From positions 1-39,382 of the IMG/VR virus record IMGVR_UViG_3300001282_000025: 39,382 nucleotides of DNA; one strand, 5' to 3'. The notes under the pieces are model-generated. The model had not been told where the DNA came from. It ran no database searches and saw only the letters and a program-made list of their open reading frames with translations. Both the position numbers and the translations under genes were made by a program. Positions 1 to 10,562 of the stretch are shown in pieces. The stretch comes from a virus. Within the stretch, counting starts at the first letter, position 1. Each line of letters opens with the position of its first letter.

Positions 1-312
1 AAATGAAGCATTGGTTCTTGCTGCTACTGGCATTCTGTTTTCAGCGTCTCGCTTTGCCCAAAACATAATAGTATAAGTTGCCATAGTTCCTAAATTAGCT
101 GAGAAATCTACATAATCGTCTACACCATCAAAAGATAGCGACCCTAAGTTAGCAGAATTGTACGTGGGACCGTTTACGATAGAACCGGTATTATTACTGC
201 CACTCAATTGAAACCAATTAGTTCCCGAACCAGGATAACTTCTTGGATTAGCTGCATCTACGCAGAATAGTAAACCATTAGTTACAATTGAGGAGTTATA
301 CGAAATACTCAT
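1..312 (-). CDS. LamG/concanavalin-A-like fibre protein, 3' end cut by window
   Basis: Reading leftward from the ATG at 312, the frame stays open to the window edge, so only about 104 N-terminal residues are visible. It begins MSISYNSSIVTNGLLFCVDA and continues with NPRSYPGSG, a NGPTY segment and FDGVDDYVDF. These align by eye with the N-terminus of the upstream neighbour (309-956), so the two are tandem paralogues. The FDGVDDYV pattern is typical of LamG/concanavalin-A-like jelly-roll domains that phages use on tail fibres or other virion appendages to bind sugars. The ATG overlaps the stop codon of the upstream gene by four bases (ATGA, 309-312), which implies translational coupling. The C-terminus, and therefore the full domain makeup, is outside the window. 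Confidence 0.75.
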   Translation of the reverse strand, partial: MSISYNSSIVTNGLLFCVDAANPRSYPGSGTNWFQLSGSNNTGSIVNGPTYNSANLGSLSFDGVDDYVDFSANLGTMATYTIMFWAKRDAENRMPVAARTNASF

Positions 313-956
313 ATTCCGTATCTCCCTCGGTAAGCGTTAAAGTTTTGTATAATCTGAGCCTCAGTTAATACTGTGTTGTATATTAGCAAGATTCCTATCT
401 GAGAATTAGAAAATTCACTGAGTCCCGGAAAATAGCAGCCGATTCCTAAACCGTTAGGGCCTTGGCTCCCTCCGGTGCTTGGGCCGGCAGTAAGCACACC
501 ATTTGTATACATGCTATATGAATCAGATGCAATATTGCCAGTTGCTGCATAGATTCTCCAATTAGTATCACTGGCCCCGGAGGCAACTCCAGATACCCAT
601 CCTTCAGCATAATAGTTTTCAGTAGTAGTACCCCATTGCCCCATTAGCCAATTGTTGTTTCTGCCGGAAAAGGTTCTTCCGCCTGCTACTGCGTATCTCG
701 CTGCACCAATTATAGTATAATTAGTTGATGCCATATTAGGTCCAGGAATATCTATGTAGTCGTTTACCCCATCTAGAACAAATACTCCACCGTTAACTGA
801 GCTATAAGTAGGACCGTTCACTAGTGTGCCGGTGTATCCGTTGCCACTTGCGTCACTAATAGTGGTTCCTGAGCCTGGATAAGTTCTAAGATTACCCGGG
901 TCAAAACAAGCAATTAAGTTAGAAGTAACTATTCCTGGATTATACGAAATAGCCAT
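309..956 (-). CDS. LamG/concanavalin-A-like virion appendage protein
   Basis: 215 residues from the ATG at 956. A longer frame starts 12 codons upstream at 992, but that would overlap the end of the giant repeat gene (stop at 962-964), and the paralogue at 1-312 starts with the same MxISYN pattern, so 956 is preferred. The N-terminus holds CFDPGNLRTYPGSGTT, DASGNGYTGTL, NGPTY and LDGVNDYIDI. This is the usual opening of LamG-like (Laminin_G_3 type) beta-sandwich domains found in phage structural proteins. The C-terminal GILLIYNTVLTEAQIIQNFN matches the closing strand and helix of the same fold. The likely role is carbohydrate or receptor binding on a tail fibre. It is co-transcribed behind the giant repeat gene (5-nt gap) and coupled to the next gene by ATGA. 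The function is inferred from fold only. Confidence 0.8.
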   Translation of the reverse strand: MAISYNPGIVTSNLIACFDPGNLRTYPGSGTTISDASGNGYTGTLVNGPTYSSVNGGVFVLDGVNDYIDIPGPNMASTNYTIIGAARYAVAGGRTFSGRNNNWLMGQWGTTTENYYAEGWVSGVASGASDTNWRIYAATGNIASDSYSMYTNGVLTAGPSTGGSQGPNGLGIGCYFPGLSEFSNSQIGILLIYNTVLTEAQIIQNFNAYRGRYGI

Positions 957-961
957 AACTA

Positions 962-3900
962 TTATCCGTATGTAGCGTTTAGCGTATACCATTGTGTTGC
1001 TGAAACTGAGACAAACTCTAGTCTTGCGCCTGCTGGTTGTGCATAAGCAGCGTTAGTTGCAGCAGAGTTGATAGCAGCACCAGAAGGAGGATATACATTC
1101 AATGCAGTAGCACTTGTGTTCATAACAAGGATTCTGGCGCCAGCCGGAACAGTTGGAAGAATAACACCAGTACTTGCACTTACCGTACTTACTACGTTGA
1201 TCGGTCTAGTTAGTGTAGTAGCAGTACCCTGTGTCGAGCCTGCTGCTGTAATGCCTGTAGTGACACCATATGATACAAAGCCACCTGATGCTGCAAACTG
1301 AATGTTGCCGCCAGCATCAACACTAATCATTGGGATACCAGAAACATCGTTAACTGTAAAGATGTTGCCGGTCATGCTATCTGTAATACTGAACAACTGT
1401 CCTGCGTTACCTGACCAAGCTAATGTACCGCCATTGAGCATTGTGCTGTTGATAGTATTTGCAGCATTAGGTGATACGTAAGCAATATTACTTGCAATGT
1501 TTAAGTTTGTGAAGAAGCTGTTTGCGTTTGCACCAATACCGCCTGTGACAATTAGCGCACCAGTAGTTCTGCTTGTCGCCGCAGTGCTGTTTGTGATACT
1601 TACTGCGCCACTTGAAGTCAAACCAGTGAGTGTACCGACAGACGTAATGTTTGGTTGAGCAGCAGTTGTTACAGTACCGGCTGTGGTTGCACTAGTAGCA
1701 GCGCCGCTTAATGCACCAACAAACGTTGTAGCAGTAATAGAATTGTTTGATAAGTTAGCAGTGAGACCTGTGCTGGTGAGTTCATTAACATTGCCGGTTG
1801 CTGCGCTTGCAAAGACAATAAAGTTATTACCTGTACCGGCCGCTACACTTATCGTATCAGTAACACCTGATTGAGCAACGTTTAAGTTTGCTACTTGCGT
1901 AGTTGAAGTTACTGTTAATGGAGCAGTACCAGTAGCAATGTTTGAAATTAGTCTAGTACCAGTAATAGTTCCATTTACACCCAATGATGTTAATGTACCA
2001 ACGCTTGTGATATTTGGTTGTGCTGCTGTTGTTACAGTACCAGCAGTACCTGCTGAAGTTGCGAATGTCGCATTTGCTACAGTACCAGTGACATTAGCAC
2101 CGGCAATAGCACTTAATCCACTACCATTACCAGTGAATACACCTGTATTAGCAGTAAACGCTGATGCAGTAACAGTACCACTTACACCTAAACTTGTTAG
2201 CGTACCAGTTGAAGTGATGTTTGGTTGTGCTGCTGTTGTTACAGTACCAGCAGTAGTTGCGCTAGTTGCTGCTCCTGATAGGGCGCCGACAAAAGTTGTA
2301 GCAGTAATAGAATTGTTTGATAAGTTAGCAATAAGACCAGTACTTGTTAGTTCTGTTATGTTTCCGGTTGCTGCGTTTGCAAAGATAAGGAAGTTATTTC
2401 CTGTTCCAGCAGCTACGCTAATGAAGTCAGCAACGTTTGCATAGTTAACATTCAAGTTAGCTACACGAGTTGTTGAAGTTACTGTCAACGGAGCAGTACC
2501 TGTTGCAACATTTGATGTTAATGTACTTGCAACAACCGCAGTAGTTGCATTTAAATTACCAACGTTAGCATTACCGGTAACTGCTAATGATGTAAGCGTA
2601 CCCACACTAGTGATGTTTGGTTGAGCGGCTGTTGTTACTGTACCTGCTGTTGTGGCACTTGTTGCAGCTCCTGATAGAGCGCCGACGAATGTTGTAGCAG
2701 TAATAGAATTGTTTGATAAGTTAGCAGTAAGGCCTGTGCTTGTTAGTTCTGTTATATTACCTGTTGCCGCATTTGCAAAGATAAGGAAGTTATTACCTGT
2801 TCCAGCCGCTACGCTAATGAAGTCCGCGACATTTGCATAATTAACATTCAAGTTAGCAACGCGGGTAGTACTTGTTACTGTTAATGGAGCAGTACCAGTT
2901 GCAACATTTGAAGTCAGCGTACTTGCTACTACTGCTCCGGCAGTATTTAGGTTACCTGCACTTGCGTTACCTGTTACAGCTAGTGATGTTAATGTACCCA
3001 CACTCGTAATATTAGGCTGTGCTGCTGTTGTTACTGTACCAGCTGTACCTGCACTAGTTGCAAAAGTTGCGTTAGCAACTGTACCAGTTACGTTAGCACC
3101 AGTAAGAGCGGTTAGTCCACTACCATTGCCTGTAAATACGCCGGAGTTAGCAGTGAATGCCGGGGCTGTTATAGTGCCGCTTGAGTTTAGTCCGGTTAGT
3201 GTACCGACAGCGGTAACCTGTGTCTGACTTGCATTTACACTAAACGTTGAACCAGTTAGTGTTAAACCAGTTCCTGCTTGATAGGTTCCCGCACCTGAGA
3301 ACTGCTCCCAAACTATTGGATCCGTGCCGACAGTAGTAACTTCGTCAATTTGCACCCAACCAGTTGAATTATATACTGTACCGGCGGTGATGAAAGTGAA
3401 GTCACCACCTGCGATTTCAACAGCAGTATCAAAATCAGTAGCACGAGTCAACACTGTTGCACTTGTTCTTACATAGATACCATTATTTGCTTGAGTTGCT
3501 TCGTTCTTAACAAGAATACGCATTCCGTCTGATAGTGTGACACCATCAATAGTTGTATATGAACCTGTTGTAGTTAGTGTTGCACCTACACCAGCTGTAC
3601 CGTTATTATATGTAACTGTACCACCTGAAATAGTTGCAAGTGTAGTAGTTGTGGCCGCGTTACAAGAAGGGTGAATATTCAAACCTTGAGCAACATCGTC
3701 TACATATTGTTTGGTTGCTGCATCGGTTGATGCAGTTGGAGTAGCAAGATTGATAATTGTATTGCTAGTCATATCCAAATTACCAGCAATGCTGCTTACG
3801 CCTGTGCCTGTTACACTAAGTATACCAGTTGTAGTTAAGTTACCTGCTGCAACGTTACCTGTCACTGTCGCTGATGTTAGTGTACCAACTGATGTAATGT

Positions 3901-6900
3901 TTGGTTGTGCTGCTGTTGTTAGTGTGCCGGTGAACAAGTTAGCAGTAATAACATTAGCACCAGAGATGTTACCACCTGTGCCTGATCCTGTTATGATATT
4001 ACCAGCAGAAAGATTTCCGGATACGTTAGCAGTACCGGTGATGTTTGCTCCAGTACCGGTAACAACAAGCACATTAGCATTACCAACTGCTGAGATATTG
4101 ACATTGCCGTTTGCAGCAGGAATATTTACGTTTGAGTTGCCGTTTGCGTGTGGTCCAAGCAAGTTACCGACTGTTGCATTTCCAGTTACAGCAAGAGAAG
4201 TTAATGTACCAACTGAGGTGATATTTGGCTGCGCCGCAGTTGTTACAGTACCAGCTGTGGTTGCGCTCGTAGCAGCACCACTCAATGCACCAACGAATGT
4301 AGTTGCTGTGATAGAGTTATTAGATAAGTTAGCAGTAAGACCGGTGCTTGTTAGTTCTGATATGTTGCCCGTTGCTGCGTTTGCGAATATGAGGAAGTTA
4401 TTTCCTGTTCCAGCAGCTACACTGATAAAATCAGCAATGTTTGCACGAGCAACATACAAGTTAGGAACAACTGTGGTAGATGTTACTACAAACGGAGCAG
4501 TACCAGCAGCAACATTTGAGATTAGTTGCGGAGCAGTCACGTTCGCAGTTGCAAGAACTTGAGCAGTACCTAAGTTACCTACGTTAGCATTACCATTAGC
4601 GTTTAACGTTCCAGCAACGTTGATTCCAGTACTTGTGATAGTAATCTCGGCGGGCGTGCCTGTTGCAGAAAGAGTAATATTACCGTTCGCAGTAATAGAG
4701 ATATTACTATTGCCGTTTTGCACTAGCGGTACGTTAGCTGCGGTAGTAAAGATACCTGTTGCTAACCCTAAGTTACCGACGTTAGCATTGCCGGTCACAT
4801 TCAATGTTCCAGCAACGTTTGCGCCAGTTCCCGTTACTACTACAATATTTGCATTACCTACGGCTGAGATATTAACATTACCATTTGCAGCAGGAATGTT
4901 GACATTTGAGTTTCCATTTGCGTGTGGTCCAAGCAAGTTACCGACTGTTGCATTTCCGGTTACAGCAAGAGAAGTTAATGTACCAACGCTTGTAATATTT
5001 GGCTGCGCCGCAGTTGTAACTGTCCCAGCAGTAGTTGCACTTGTTGCAGCTCCACTTAGAGCACCGACGAACGTAGTGGCCGTGATGCTTGAGTTACCTA
5101 AGTTAGCACTAATGCCAGTATTAATAACAGCACTTGAGTTGCCATTTGCACTACTTGTACTGAATGTTGGGTATACTGTAGTTGCAGTTGAGGTGTTCTG
5201 TAATAATGCTGATGCATTTGTCGCAGCAGTAGCACTTGCTACTGTACCGGTTACATTAGCACCTGCAATTGCACTTAGGCCACTACCGTTACCAGTGAAT
5301 ACACCTGTATTAGCAGTGAATGCAGAAGCAGTTACCGTACCACTGACACCTAATGATGTTAATGTACCAACTGATGTAATGTTAGGTTGCGCTGCCGTTG
5401 TTACTGTACCGGCTGTGGTTGCGCTCGTAGCAGCACCACTTAATGCACCAACGAATGTAGTGGCTGTGATAGAGTTATTTGATAAGTTAGCAATGAGTCC
5501 AGTACTTGTTAGCTCTGTTATGTTACCTGTTGCCGCATTTGCGAATATGAGGAAGTTATTGCCTGTGCCAGCAGCTACGCTAATAAAATCAGCAACGTTT
5601 GCATAATTAACGTTCAAGTTAGCAACACGAGTAGTGCTTGTTACTGTTAGTGGAGCAGTACCGGTTGCGACATTGGACGTTAGAGTACTTGCAACTACAG
5701 CACCAGCAGTATTCAAGTTGCCTGCACTTGCGTTACCCGTAACTGCTAATGATGTTAATGTACCAACTGATGTGATATTTGGTTGTGCTGCTGTTGTTAG
5801 TGTGCCACCTAAGGTAGTTGCTACTACACCAGTCGCGCCTAAGTTACCAACATTAGCGTTTCCAGTTGCGTTTAATGTACCTGCTACGTTAACACCAGTT
5901 GCAGTTACAACAACAACGTTAGCAGTACCTACAGCACTGATATTAACATTTCCATTTGCTGCTGGAATGTTTACGTTTGAGTTGCCGTTAAGAATTGATG
6001 AGCCTGCTGCTACCGTAATACCAGTTAACTGACTACCATTCCCAATGAAGAACGGAGCAGAAACGTTACCGGCAAATGCTACGTTAGTGTTAGCGGAATA
6101 AGCAGTCATTGATATGCCACTTACTACACCGGTTGCATTTTGAGTGAATAGACGGAAGTTGTTACTTGCATCGACATCCATGTTCCAAGTAGAGTTTGCT
6201 TGACCGGTTATGTTATTGACGCCTGCATACCCTAATATTATTTGACCACCTTCAGCGCCAGTTGAACCAACTATAAGGTTGTCATTACCGTATATTCGGG
6301 TAGTTGCGTTTAAGTTACCAACGTTAGCATTTGCTGTTACAGCCAATGATGACAGCGTACCCACTGATGTAATGTTAGGTTGAGCCGCAGTTGTTACTGT
6401 ACCCGCAGTAGTTGCAGAACCAGCAGAAGTTGCGAATGTCGCATTTGCAACAGTACCGGTGACATTAGCACCTGCAAGTTGTGATAGGCCTGCACCATTG
6501 CCTGTAATCAATCCGCTGTTTAGTGTGATTGTTCCATTACCAAATACTGCATTAGCTGTAGCATTACCGACAGTTAGACCGGTCAACGTACCGACTGATG
6601 TGATATTGGGTTGAGCAGCAGTTGTAACTGTGCCAGCAGTAGTTGCAGCGCCGGTCAACGCCCCAACAAATGTTGTTGATGTTACACTAGTTAGACCAGT
6701 TACAGTTGTTGTAGTAGTGCCAAGTTCAAGAGTTGTATTACCTAGAATTACGTTTGAGTTTGCTAGTCTTACTTGAGCAAGAGTACCACTTGAGACGTTG
6801 CTTGCATTTAGTGTAGTTAAGTTAGCACCACTACCTGCAAACAATGTAGCACTGACAAGAGCAACACCATTAATGTTTGAGCCAGTACCTGACATTGTGA

Positions 6901-9900
6901 TATCGGCGTTTGCTGCTAATGTCAAACCAGTTAATGTACCAACCGATGTAATATTGGGTTGAGCCGCTGTTGTTACAGTGCCGGCTGTTGTAGCAGAACC
7001 AGCAGAAGTTGCGAATGTCGCATTTGCTACTGTGCCTGACACGTTAGCTCCGGCTACTGCGTTAGCTGTAGTTGCAAAAGCGACTGCACCAGTAACGTTA
7101 GCGCCTGCGATTGCACTCAGCCCACTGCCATTACCTGTAAAGACGCCAGTGTTTGCAGTGATGTTAACACCAGTGATTGTCCCGTTAACGCCGAGTCCAG
7201 TTAATGTACCGACTGAAGTAATATTACCTTGTGCAGCAGTTGTTACTGTACCCGCAGTACCTGCTGAAGTTGCGAATGTCGCATTTGCTACTGTACCAGT
7301 AACATTAGCTCCTGCAATTGCACTTAGACCTGAGCCATTACCAGTAAAGACTCCTGTGTTAGCAGTGATATTTGCAGCAGTAATGTTGCCACTTACACCA
7401 AGTGACGTAAGCGTACCAACACTTGTGATATTGGGTTGTGCAGCAGTAGTTACAGTGCCTGCCGTAGTAGCAGCGCCAGTCAATGCACCAACGAATGTAG
7501 TAGACGTAACGCTTGATAAGCCAGTTACAGTTGTTGTAGTAGTGCCAAGTGCAAGAGTTGTGTTACCTAATATTACATTTGAGTTTGCTAGTCTTGCTTG
7601 TGCTAATGTACCACTTGAAACGTTACTTGCATTTAGTGCAGTAAGTGCCGAACCATTACCTGTAAATACACCGGTATTTGCTGTGAATGCTGGGGCAGTG
7701 ACAGTGCCGCTTGAGTCTAAACCAGTTAGTGTACCTACACTAGTGATTGTGGGCTGTGCTACGTTTACGCTAAACTGTGAGCCAGTTAATGTTAAACCAG
7801 TACCAGCAGTATATGTACCCGCACCAGAGAACTGTACCCAAACAACTGCGGATGTACCGACAGTTGTTACTGGATCTGGCATCACCCAACCCGTATTATC
7901 GTATAGCGTTCCGGCAGTGACGAATGTGAAGTCACCTCCTGCCATTTCAGTAGGAGTATCAAAATCAGTTGAACGAGTTAATACAGTTGTGCTTGTGCGA
8001 TCATATATACCATTATGCGCTGTGTTTGCTTCATTCTTAACAAGGATGCGCATTCCATTTGATAGGGTAACACCGTCAATAGTGGTATATGTTCCAGTTG
8101 TAGTTAAGGTTGCGCCGACACCGGCAGTACCATTATTATATGTTACAGTACCACCTGAAATAGTTGCCAATGTAGTTTGTGTGGCTGCGTTACAACTATC
8201 GTGTGTATGTAGACCTTGAGCAACATCGTCAACATATTGTTTAGTAGCAGCATCAGTTGAATTAACCGGAGCTGCAAGATTGATAATATTGTTGCTGGTC
8301 ATGTCTAGGTTGCCAGCAATGCTGCTTACGCCAGTACCAGTTACACTCAATACACCAGTTGTTGTCAAGTTACCAGCAGCGACATTGCCTGTTACTGTAG
8401 CACTTGTTAGTGTGCCTACTGAGGTGATATTAGGTTGTGCAGCGGTGTATACTGTACCCGCTACTAATGCGTTAGCTACTTGACCACTAACATTAGCTCC
8501 AGCCACTGCGTTAGCTGTTGTAGCGAATGCAACTGCTCCACTAACATTAGCTCCGGCTACTGCATTGGCTGTTGTAGCGAATGCTACTGCACCAGTAACG
8601 TTAGCCCCAACAATTGAACTTAATCCATTACCATTGCCAGTGAATACACCAGAGTTAGCAGTGATGTTAACACCAGTAATTGTTCCGTTAACACCAAGTC
8701 CGGTTAATGTACCGACACTAGTTATGTTACCTTGGGCAGCAGTTGTTACAGTACCCGCTGTTCCTGCACTTGTTGCAAATGTCGCATTTGCTACAGTACC
8801 GGTTACATTAGCACCTGCAATTGCACTTAACCCACTACCGTTACCAGTGAATACGCCTGTATTTGCTGTGATGTTTGCAGCAGTAACGTTGCCGCTGACA
8901 CCTAAACTTGTTAGTGTACCGACTGATGTAATGTTGGGCTGGGCTGCTGTAGTGACAGTACCAGCAGTTGTAGCACTCGTAGCGGCGCCACTTAGCGCGC
9001 CAACGAATGTAGTTGCGGTAATAGAGTTGTTTGATAGGTTAGCAGTGAGGCCTGTACTTGTTAGTTCGGTGATATTCCCAGTTGCTGCGTTGGCAAAGAT
9101 GAGGAAATTATTCCCAGTTCCAGCGGCCACACTGATAAAATCAGCAACGTTTGCGTGATTGACATTTAAATTAGCTACACGAGTAGTTGAAGTTACCGTT
9201 AGTGGCGCAGTACCTGTTGTGACATTTGAAGTCAGTGTACTTGCTACTACTGCACCAACAGTATTTAAATTACCTGCACTTGCATTGCCTGTGACCGCAA
9301 GTGAGCTTAATGTACCAACCGAAGTGATATTTGGCTGAGCCGCAGTTGTTACTGTACCAGCAGAGGTTGCAAATGTCGCATTTGCTACAGTACCGGTGAC
9401 ATTAGCACCCGCGAGTTGTGATAGGCCTGCGCCGTTGCCAGTAATCAATCCAGAGTTGAGAGTGATTGTTCCGTTGCCGAATACCGCATTAGCAGTTGCA
9501 TTACCAATAGTTAGTCCAGTTAGCGTACCGACTGAAGTGATATTAGGTTGTGCTGCCGTTGTGACAGTACCTGCTGTAGTTGCTGCGCCAGTCAATGCCC
9601 CGACAAATGTAGTTGATGTAACACTTGATAAGCCAGTTATTGTTGTTGTAGTAGTGCCAAGTGCAAGAGTTGTATTACCTAGAATTACGTTTGAGTTTGC
9701 TAGTCTTGCTTGAGCAAGAGTACCACTTGATACATTGCTTGCATTTAGTGCGGTCAATGCTGAACCATTACCGGTGAATACACCTGTATTTGCAGTGATG
9801 TTTGCAGCAGTAATGTTACCACTTACACCTAAACTAGTTAGATTGCCTACGCTAGTGATATTCGGCTGTGCTGCGGTTGTTACCGTTCCGGAAGTTGTTG

Positions 9901-10537
9901 CACTTGATACAGTACCGGTTACGTTAGCCCCAGTAATTGAACTTAGTGAACTACCATTGCCGCTTACATTAGTGAAGACCCCTTGAGTCGCGCCGATATT
10001 ACCGACATTAGCGTTGCCGGTAGCATTTAATGTACCGGCAACATTAACACCAGTACCAGTTACAACAAGAACGTTTGCATTACCAGCAACACTGAGATTG
10101 ATGTTACCGCCCGCTGCTGGAATATTTAAATTTGAGTTACCGTTTGAAACGTTTGATACTGAAGTAATAATTCCAGTTAGCTGACTACCATTACCAATAA
10201 AGAAGTTAGCAGCTAAGTTGCCATCACTATTGCGAACAGCAACAGTATTTGCTGTATTTGCAGTTGCAGTGTTGTATCCATCCAATAAATCAGCATTAAG
10301 ATTTGCGACTACTGTAGTAGAAGATACGGTTAATGGAGCAGTGCCAGTTGCTACGTTTGAAATTAGTCTTACGCCACTGATATTGCCTGTTGCGGTAATA
10401 TTACCGGTGACATCTAAGTTCCCCGGTGGTACTGTACTAGTTCTTATCCAAGCAGTCTGTGCGCTATTGTAGGTATAGGTTATCCCGTTTACAACAGTTG
10501 TTTCACCATTAGTTGGGTTTGTTGGGAATAATGCCAT
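962..10537 (-). CDS. Giant repetitive tail-fibre/adhesin-like protein (3191 aa)
   Basis: One intact 3191-residue frame, exceptionally long for a T4-like phage. The N-terminus (FPTNPTNGETTVVNGITYTYN) resembles attachment segments of phage structural proteins. The body is Ala/Gly/Thr/Asn/Ser/Val-rich, with about 23 copies of a segment like AAQPNITSVGTLTSLAVTGN, alternating with GVFTGNGSGLSAI, ATTFVGALSGAATSATTAG and ANVTGTVANATFATSAG. A longer block (TAPLTVTSTTRVANLNV to NNFLIFANAATGNITELTS) recurs at least four times. Two copies of a roughly 150-residue domain (AATKQYVDDVAQGL, then DGVTLSNGMRILVKNEA and GTGLTLTGS) are encoded near 3260-3720 and 7780-8240. The C-terminal 100 residues are non-repetitive (LTRPINVVSTVSASTGVILP). 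The repeats suggest a trimeric fibrous shaft, but that is inference. An exact T4 late octamer lies 26 bp upstream of the ATG. No membrane segment or signal peptide was seen. Confidence 0.85.
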   Translation of the reverse strand: MALFPTNPTNGETTVVNGITYTYNSAQTAWIRTSTVPPGNLDVTGNITATGNISGVRLISNVATGTAPLTVSSTTVVANLNADLLDGYNTATANTANTVAVRNSDGNLAANFFIGNGSQLTGIITSVSNVSNGNSNLNIPAAGGNINLSVAGNANVLVVTGTGVNVAGTLNATGNANVGNIGATQGVFTNVSGNGSSLSSITGANVTGTVSSATTSGTVTTAAQPNITSVGNLTSLGVSGNITAANITANTGVFTGNGSALTALNASNVSSGTLAQARLANSNVILGNTTLALGTTTTTITGLSSVTSTTFVGALTGAATTAGTVTTAAQPNITSVGTLTGLTIGNATANAVFGNGTITLNSGLITGNGAGLSQLAGANVTGTVANATFATSAGTVTTAAQPNITSVGTLSSLAVTGNASAGNLNTVGAVVASTLTSNVTTGTAPLTVTSTTRVANLNVNHANVADFISVAAGTGNNFLIFANAATGNITELTSTGLTANLSNNSITATTFVGALSGAATSATTAGTVTTAAQPNITSVGTLTSLGVSGNVTAANITANTGVFTGNGSGLSAIAGANVTGTVANATFATSAGTAGTVTTAAQGNITSVGTLTGLGVNGTITGVNITANSGVFTGNGNGLSSIVGANVTGAVAFATTANAVAGANVSGAVAFATTANAVAGANVSGQVANALVAGTVYTAAQPNITSVGTLTSATVTGNVAAGNLTTTGVLSVTGTGVSSIAGNLDMTSNNIINLAAPVNSTDAATKQYVDDVAQGLHTHDSCNAATQTTLATISGGTVTYNNGTAGVGATLTTTGTYTTIDGVTLSNGMRILVKNEANTAHNGIYDRTSTTVLTRSTDFDTPTEMAGGDFTFVTAGTLYDNTGWVMPDPVTTVGTSAVVWVQFSGAGTYTAGTGLTLTGSQFSVNVAQPTITSVGTLTGLDSSGTVTAPAFTANTGVFTGNGSALTALNASNVSSGTLAQARLANSNVILGNTTLALGTTTTTVTGLSSVTSTTFVGALTGAATTAGTVTTAAQPNITSVGTLTSLGVSGNITAANITANTGVFTGNGSGLSAIAGANVTGTVANATFATSAGTAGTVTTAAQGNITSVGTLTGLGVNGTITGVNITANTGVFTGNGSGLSAIAGANVTGAVAFATTANAVAGANVSGTVANATFATSAGSATTAGTVTTAAQPNITSVGTLTGLTLAANADITMSGTGSNINGVALVSATLFAGSGANLTTLNASNVSSGTLAQVRLANSNVILGNTTLELGTTTTTVTGLTSVTSTTFVGALTGAATTAGTVTTAAQPNITSVGTLTGLTVGNATANAVFGNGTITLNSGLITGNGAGLSQLAGANVTGTVANATFATSAGSATTAGTVTTAAQPNITSVGTLSSLAVTANANVGNLNATTRIYGNDNLIVGSTGAEGGQIILGYAGVNNITGQANSTWNMDVDASNNFRLFTQNATGVVSGISMTAYSANTNVAFAGNVSAPFFIGNGSQLTGITVAAGSSILNGNSNVNIPAANGNVNISAVGTANVVVVTATGVNVAGTLNATGNANVGNLGATGVVATTLGGTLTTAAQPNITSVGTLTSLAVTGNASAGNLNTAGAVVASTLTSNVATGTAPLTVTSTTRVANLNVNYANVADFISVAAGTGNNFLIFANAATGNITELTSTGLIANLSNNSITATTFVGALSGAATSATTAGTVTTAAQPNITSVGTLTSLGVSGTVTASAFTANTGVFTGNGSGLSAIAGANVTGTVASATAATNASALLQNTSTATTVYPTFSTSSANGNSSAVINTGISANLGNSSITATTFVGALSGAATSATTAGTVTTAAQPNITSVGTLTSLAVTGNATVGNLLGPHANGNSNVNIPAANGNVNISAVGNANIVVVTGTGANVAGTLNVTGNANVGNLGLATGIFTTAANVPLVQNGNSNISITANGNITLSATGTPAEITITSTGINVAGTLNANGNANVGNLGTAQVLATANVTAPQLISNVAAGTAPFVVTSTTVVPNLYVARANIADFISVAAGTGNNFLIFANAATGNISELTSTGLTANLSNNSITATTFVGALSGAATSATTAGTVTTAAQPNITSVGTLTSLAVTGNATVGNLLGPHANGNSNVNIPAANGNVNISAVGNANVLVVTGTGANITGTANVSGNLSAGNIITGSGTGGNISGANVITANLFTGTLTTAAQPNITSVGTLTSATVTGNVAAGNLTTTGILSVTGTGVSSIAGNLDMTSNTIINLATPTASTDAATKQYVDDVAQGLNIHPSCNAATTTTLATISGGTVTYNNGTAGVGATLTTTGSYTTIDGVTLSDGMRILVKNEATQANNGIYVRTSATVLTRATDFDTAVEIAGGDFTFITAGTVYNSTGWVQIDEVTTVGTDPIVWEQFSGAGTYQAGTGLTLTGSTFSVNASQTQVTAVGTLTGLNSSGTITAPAFTANSGVFTGNGSGLTALTGANVTGTVANATFATSAGTAGTVTTAAQPNITSVGTLTSLAVTGNASAGNLNTAGAVVASTLTSNVATGTAPLTVTSTTRVANLNVNYANVADFISVAAGTGNNFLIFANAATGNITELTSTGLTANLSNNSITATTFVGALSGAATSATTAGTVTTAAQPNITSVGTLTSLAVTGNANVGNLNATTAVVASTLTSNVATGTAPLTVTSTTRVANLNVNYANVADFISVAAGTGNNFLIFANAATGNITELTSTGLIANLSNNSITATTFVGALSGAATSATTAGTVTTAAQPNITSTGTLTSLGVSGTVTASAFTANTGVFTGNGSGLSAIAGANVTGTVANATFATSAGTAGTVTTAAQPNITSVGTLTSLGVNGTITGTRLISNIATGTAPLTVTSTTQVANLNVAQSGVTDTISVAAGTGNNFIVFASAATGNVNELTSTGLTANLSNNSITATTFVGALSGAATSATTAGTVTTAAQPNITSVGTLTGLTSSGAVSITNSTAATSRTTGALIVTGGIGANANSFFTNLNIASNIAYVSPNAANTINSTMLNGGTLAWSGNAGQLFSITDSMTGNIFTVNDVSGIPMISVDAGGNIQFAASGGFVSYGVTTGITAAGSTQGTATTLTRPINVVSTVSASTGVILPTVPAGARILVMNTSATALNVYPPSGAAINSAATNAAYAQPAGARLEFVSVSATQWYTLNATYG
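962..10537. repeat. Extended array of degenerate and near-identical internal coding repeats
   Basis: The coding DNA holds many direct repeats from about 20 to over 100 bases. The strand encoding the ATTFVGALSGAATSATTAG block recurs nearly unchanged near 1680-1760, 2260-2330, 2650-2720, 4250-4330, 5400-5480 and 8960-9030. The same families continue in the repeat genes at 10589-14248 and 14409-17283. Synonymous differences between copies show they are not all recent duplications. Such an array should promote copy-number change by recombination and makes the assembly of this stretch less certain. Confidence 0.8.
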
Positions 10538-10562
10538 TATCTATTTCCTATACTCATCTTAC

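Noticed and set aside
1068-9986. Many plus-strand open frames (Val/Ala/Pro-rich, GCAAVVTVPAVVALVAAP-type) across the fibre region
   Set aside because: They are the antisense reading of the repeat genes. Their apparent repetition only mirrors the repeats on the coding strand, and none has a ribosome-binding site or promoter.
962-10537. CRISPR-like array suggested by regular repeats
   Set aside because: The repeats are in frame, coding, degenerate and of variable spacing, without unique spacers between identical repeats.
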